Origin: Bacillota bacterium
GTDB taxonomy: Bacteria > Bacillota > Clostridia > Christensenellales > CAG-138
Assembly: GCA_023396535.1 (NCBI GenBank)
Contig: JAEWWD010000179.1
Span: 1 to 8,976 of the forward strand
Reading direction: 5' to 3'
Length of the DNA: 8,976 nt
Shown: positions 6,681-8,976 of the stretch, piece by piece
How the letters are laid out: every line of letters starts with the position of its first letter
How positions within the stretch are numbered: the first letter of the stretch is position 1
Made by a program: the position numbers and the translations under genes
Notes under the pieces: model-generated
What the model saw: the letters and a program-made list of their open reading frames with translations, nothing else
Databases searched by the model: none
What the model was told of the DNA's origin: nothing

Positions 6681-6941
6681 TTAGCCTTGATATACGTATA
6701 TTCTACTGAGAAAGAAAAGAACAAAATAGATGCAAATTGGAATAATCGCAAGCGCACTCAGAATGCCAACTATTCGCATATCTTCTATTAATCAGCATAG
6801 AAATAATGCCCAAGATCGCCCCAATTGCCCAACCAATAATAAGCCCCCAAACATGGCTTCATTTTTTTCTTCTTTAAATAGTGTCACGATAATAGCACAG
6901 GGCAGCGGTATCAGCAGCTGAACGATGCTAAATATAAACAA
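6681..6941 (-). pseudogene. Broken small membrane-protein gene on the minus strand
   Basis: Read on the minus strand, a TTG start at 6941-6939 with AAGGA six bases before it (6948-6952) opens a hydrophobic frame (FIFSIVQLLIPLPCAIIVTL, then FKEEKNEAMFGG). The same frame reaches a TAA at 6683-6681, exactly 87 codons on, and ends with another membrane-like helix (IVGILSALAIIPICIYF). An in-frame TGA at 6794-6792 interrupts it. Alternatively, between the five-G run (6848-6844) and about 6785 a different frame reads GLIIGWAIGAILGIISML, a more convincing helix, which points to a pair of compensating frameshifts. Either way the intact product would be about 86 residues with about three membrane helices. 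I recognise no family. It is AT-rich, unlike its neighbours, and has its own promoter. A sequencing error at the G-run would change this call. Confidence 0.5.
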
Positions 6942-7008
6942 TGGAAGTCCTTACAGTACGTGCATTGCCAAGATTATTTCAGATTAGGTCAAGTATAAAA
7001 CTACTATT

Positions 7009-7038
7009 ATTATAGATTTCGATTGACATAACAGTCAA
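7009..7038 (-). promoter_or_regulatory. Minus-strand promoter of the broken membrane gene
   Basis: On the minus strand TTGACT (7038-7033) and TATAAT (7014-7009) are 18 bases apart, close to consensus. It points toward the remnant at 6941-6681 with a leader of about 60 bases, which supports the remnant having been a real gene rather than a shadow. Confidence 0.55.
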
Positions 7039-7039
7039 T
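7022..7039. repeat. Inverted repeat ATTGAC-N6-GTCAAT over the minus-strand -35 box
   Basis: ATTGAC (7022-7027) and GTCAAT (7034-7039) form a perfect 6-bp dyad with a 6-base centre. The right arm overlaps the -35 box of the minus-strand promoter, the usual position of a repressor operator. The cognate regulator cannot be named and none is encoded next to it in the window. Confidence 0.4.
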
Positions 7040-7187
7040 ATGACCACCCAACTCCAGTGCTATTCATCAGTAGTCATAAAAGGTATTTTCGTAGGTTCAT
7101 GCCGGCTTCCGCCCCGTTTTGTATTCTTGCCTCTGGACAAACAAGTACCAAGCCTTCCTCGCATAAGCTCTGATACAGCGCATTGCG
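7040..7187. other. Upstream region of sigK with a SpoIIID-like box
   Basis: This stretch separates the AT-rich remnant from sigK and holds no gene I can support. GGACAAA at 7135-7141 differs by one base from the SpoIIID consensus GGACAAG. SpoIIID activates sigK in Bacillus and several clostridia. I could not find a convincing sigma-E promoter (a -35 ATATT-type box with a CATACAAT-type -10). The nearest -10-like string is GATACAGC at 7172-7179. The regulatory reading is therefore tentative. Confidence 0.3.
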
Positions 7188-7202
7188 AGGAGGTATTGGT
7201 GA

Positions 7203-7889
7203 ATGCTGAATCTGCTGCTTCAGCTTTTCAAGGATATATTCTTTTTTGCCGCCTATGTCAACGGGGGCAATTCCTTTCCGGAGCCTTTGTCCGCCGATGA
7301 AGAGCGCGACTGCCTGGAGCGTTGCGCATGCGGCGACAATGAGGCGCGCGCTCAGCTGATCGAGCATAATCTTAGGCTGGTCGCGCATATCGCGAAGAAA
7401 TTTACCAGCTCCGGCCGGGATAACGACGATATCATATCCATCGGCACAATAGGCTTAATAAAGGCGGTTTCCACTTATAACATGCACAAGGGAACGGCGC
7501 TTGCGACGTATGCCGCAAGGTGTATCGAAAATGAGATTTTGATGAGCATACGCTCCGAGAAGCGGCAAGCTACGGAAATTTCCTTATATGACGCCATAGG
7601 CACCGATCGTGACGGCAATGATATATCCCTGGCCGAAGTGCTGGGATCCGACCCTAGTCTGGTGTGTGACGAGGTGGAGGCCCGTCTTGCCGCGGAGCAG
7701 CTTCGAAGGCTCATCCGGCAACACTTGAGCGACAGGGAGCGGCTCGTGATAGAGCTGCGGTACGGACTTGCGGGGAAATTTTGCATGACCCAGCGGGAGA
7801 TTGCGCAAATGCTGGATATATCGCGTTCCTACGTCTCCCGTATTGAGAAAAAGGCGTTGTGCAAATTGAATCAAGCCTTTCACACATAA
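7203..7889 (+). CDS. sigK: RNA polymerase sporulation sigma factor SigK, with pro-sequence
   Basis: A 228-residue sigma-70 family protein matching SigK, the late mother-cell sigma factor of sporulation. Residues 1-20 are hydrophobic (MLNLLLQLFKDIFFFAAYVN) and resemble the Bacillus pro-sigma-K leader, which holds the factor inactive at the membrane until the SpoIVFB protease cuts it. By analogy the cut would lie before Tyr18. Region 2 shows IEHNLRLVAHIAKKF (53-67), DIISIGTIGLIKA (76-88) and ATYAARCIENEILM (101-114). The region 4 helix-turn-helix is TQREIAQMLDISRSYVSRIE (196-215). The frame is intact with no skin-type insertion, and the C-terminus is somewhat shorter than in Bacillus. AGGAGGT at 7188-7194 precedes the ATG by 8 bases. 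The gene implies an endospore former. SigE, a close paralogue, is less likely given the YV-N-FPEPL junction. Confidence 0.92.
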   Translation: MLNLLLQLFKDIFFFAAYVNGGNSFPEPLSADEERDCLERCACGDNEARAQLIEHNLRLVAHIAKKFTSSGRDNDDIISIGTIGLIKAVSTYNMHKGTALATYAARCIENEILMSIRSEKRQATEISLYDAIGTDRDGNDISLAEVLGSDPSLVCDEVEARLAAEQLRRLIRQHLSDRERLVIELRYGLAGKFCMTQREIAQMLDISRSYVSRIEKKALCKLNQAFHT

Positions 7890-7901
7890 CTTTTCGGTCC
7901 G

Positions 7902-7910
7902 TGGTATACT
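7902..7910 (+). promoter_or_regulatory. Extended -10 promoter before the TIM-barrel gene
   Basis: TGGTATACT (7902-7910) is an extended -10 element, 30 bases before the start at 7940. I see no good -35 box at the proper distance, so strength is uncertain. The gene could also be co-transcribed from sigK, since no terminator lies between. Confidence 0.45.
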
Positions 7911-7939
7911 AATTCCAAATTCAAAAACAGGATGTAGAT

Positions 7940-8818
7940 ATGATGATTGAAGACAAGCCCAGAATCCGTTTCGGCCCATCGGGCAATTCAGATTCATTTT
8001 ATGCTCAGGGATATACCGCTACGTCGCAGGCGCCCGCCTGGATCAAGGAAATGGGATTGACTGCATTTGAATACTCTTTCGGGCATGGTATCCGCATAAA
8101 GGATGAAACGGCAGGCGCCATCGCCGAACAGGCGAAGCAGTACGATATTCAAATGAGCGTGCATTTGCCGTATTATGTCAATCTCACGGTTTCGGAGCCT
8201 GAAAAGCAGCAGAAGAACCGGGATTACTTTATGCAGGCCGTATCCGCCGGGAGTAAAATGGGCGCCATACGCGGCGTATTCCATCCAGGTTCGGCAGGGA
8301 AGGGGAACAGGCTGGAACCTCTTGCAGCCGCCTGTAACCTGCTTCGCCTTATCATGCGTGATCTGGATGCGGCGGGATACTGGGCGTTCACGTTATGCCC
8401 CGAGACAATGGGGAAGTTCAGTCAGTTGGGAGATCTTGAGGAGGTACTTACCATCTGCGGGATCGACGAGCGGCTCATTCCCTGCATAGATTTCGGGCAT
8501 TTGCATTGCAGAGGGCAGGGGGCCCTGAAATCAAAGGAAGATTTCGCCGAAATACTTGATGCCATCGAAGACAGGTTAGGCATGCAGCGGGCCAGGTCGA
8601 TCCATATCCATTTCAGCCGTATCGAATACACAGCCAGCGGTGAAAAAATGCATCATACGTTCGCGGATACGCAGTATGGTCCGGAGTTTCCTCCGCTTGC
8701 CGAGTTATTAGCAGAGCGAAAATATTCGCCCGTTGTAATCTGCGAATCGCGCGGTACCATGGCGGAGGATGCGATTGCCATGCAGAAAATGTATGAAATG
8801 GCGGTAGGAAGAGGATAA
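7940..8818 (+). CDS. TIM-barrel protein, endonuclease IV / xylose isomerase-like (AP endonuclease family 2)
   Basis: A 292-residue soluble protein of the AP_endonuc_2/TIM-barrel superfamily, which includes endonuclease IV (Nfo) and many sugar epimerases/isomerases. Likely metal ligands lie at strand ends in the Nfo order: H75 (SVHLPYYVN), H115 (FHPGS), E155 (CPETMGK), D184 and H187 (CIDFGHLH), H222 or H224 (SIHIHFSR), H238/H239 (KMHHTF) and E269 (ICESRG). The HLPYYVN, HPGS and ETMGK segments are close to Nfo, so it belongs to the Nfo-like COG0648 branch and may act on abasic DNA. DNA-repair activity is inferred, and a sugar-isomerase role cannot be excluded. The Nfo DxH pair (in DSK-GSRxDRH) is not recognisable. 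AGGA at 7929-7932 precedes the ATG at 7940. It follows sigK by 50 bases. Confidence 0.75.
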   Translation: MMIEDKPRIRFGPSGNSDSFYAQGYTATSQAPAWIKEMGLTAFEYSFGHGIRIKDETAGAIAEQAKQYDIQMSVHLPYYVNLTVSEPEKQQKNRDYFMQAVSAGSKMGAIRGVFHPGSAGKGNRLEPLAAACNLLRLIMRDLDAAGYWAFTLCPETMGKFSQLGDLEEVLTICGIDERLIPCIDFGHLHCRGQGALKSKEDFAEILDAIEDRLGMQRARSIHIHFSRIEYTASGEKMHHTFADTQYGPEFPPLAELLAERKYSPVVICESRGTMAEDAIAMQKMYEMAVGRG

Positions 8819-8823
8819 AAGCC

Positions 8824-8853
8824 TTGTTGAAACTCCCTCTCCTATGGTAAAAT
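8824..8853 (+). promoter_or_regulatory. Probable efp promoter
   Basis: TTGTTG (8824-8829) and TAAAAT (8848-8853) are 18 bases apart, with TGG before the -10 forming an extended -10 (TGGTAAAAT). TTGAAA at 8827-8832 is a better -35 but leaves only 15 bases. A leader of about 80 bases would precede efp. Confidence 0.45.
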
Positions 8854-8939
8854 CATCTGGGTGTCGCGCATGATGCTCTTTTTCTGGCTGGAGGCGGCCA
8901 ATATCATACATAAGATTTGAGTTTGGAGGATAAACGGCT

Positions 8940-8976
8940 ATGATTATGGCAGGTGATTTTCGCAAGGGTATAACGG
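8940..8976 (+). CDS. efp: Elongation factor P, N-terminus only (cut by window end)
   Basis: The first 12 codons read MIMAGDFRKGIT, which matches the conserved N-terminus of EF-P (typically MI-x-x-x-DFRxGxT). EF-P binds between the ribosomal P and E sites and relieves stalling at polyproline runs. GGAGGA at 8925-8930 precedes the ATG by 9 bases, supporting this start. The gene continues beyond the window. The call rests on a short but characteristic stretch with a good ribosome binding site. An aminopeptidase (M24) gene, frequently upstream of efp elsewhere, is replaced here by the TIM-barrel gene. Confidence 0.78.
   Translation, partial: MIMAGDFRKGIT

Noticed and set aside
6792..6794. In-frame TGA in the minus-strand remnant read as selenocysteine or tryptophan
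   Set aside because: Several intact genes here stop at TGA, so the code is standard. I saw no SECIS-like hairpin, and the alternative frame gives a better membrane helix.
7023..7028. TTGACA on the plus strand as the -35 of a sigK promoter
   Set aside because: No -10 box lies 16-18 bases downstream, and the string is explained by the inverted repeat.
1..8976. CRISPR arrays, transposases, phage genes, tRNA or rRNA genes
   Set aside because: No regularly spaced repeats, terminal inverted repeats with a transposase frame, cloverleaf candidates or rRNA-like sequence were seen on reading through both strands.

Overview
The window looks like a chromosomal housekeeping segment from an endospore-forming, anaerobe-type Firmicute, most likely class Clostridia. 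The evidence is a SigK sporulation sigma factor with its pro-sequence, a gene order rnj-ylbF-mltG-U32 peptidase that resembles Clostridia/Bacilli, a YajC followed by a TIGR04086-type membrane protein, and AGGAGG-type ribosome binding sites. All intact genes lie on the plus strand and are moderately GC-rich. No tRNA, rRNA, CRISPR array, insertion sequence or prophage gene was seen.

Layout. Bases 93-992 encode a DUF2156 (lysylphosphatidylglycerol-synthase-C-like, GNAT-fold) protein. Bases 1109-1426 encode YajC and end at a strong intrinsic terminator (1451-1487). Bases 1530-1934 encode a four-helix TIGR04086-like membrane protein. A near-consensus promoter (1960-1988) and a leader of about 160 bases with two tiny overlapping reading frames precede ribonuclease J (2154-3809, TTG start). 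A perfect 11-bp hairpin separates it from a YlbF-family gene (3867-4208). An extended -10 promoter (4232-4260) drives mltG (4298-5446), which is almost fused to a U32 peptidase of the TrhP/YrrO type (5452-6666).

Bases 6667-7202 are a gene-poor, AT-rich interruption (about 37% GC by hand count over 6721-7020). It holds a minus-strand promoter, an inverted repeat over that promoter, and a broken small membrane-protein gene. Then come sigK (7203-7889), a TIM-barrel endonuclease IV/sugar isomerase-like protein (7940-8818) and the first codons of elongation factor P (8940 onward).

How the genes fit together. RNase J (5'-3' exo/endonuclease) next to YlbF (known in Bacillus as an RNase Y accessory factor) suggests an RNA-decay neighbourhood. 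MltG (glycan strand release) and TrhP (tRNA wobble uridine hydroxylation) are an old Firmicute gene pair, here without the trmR methyltransferase that lies between them in Bacillus. No gene cluster here looks like a new multi-gene system. The least explained parts are the rnj leader (1935-2153) and the AT-rich minus-strand remnant (6681-7039).
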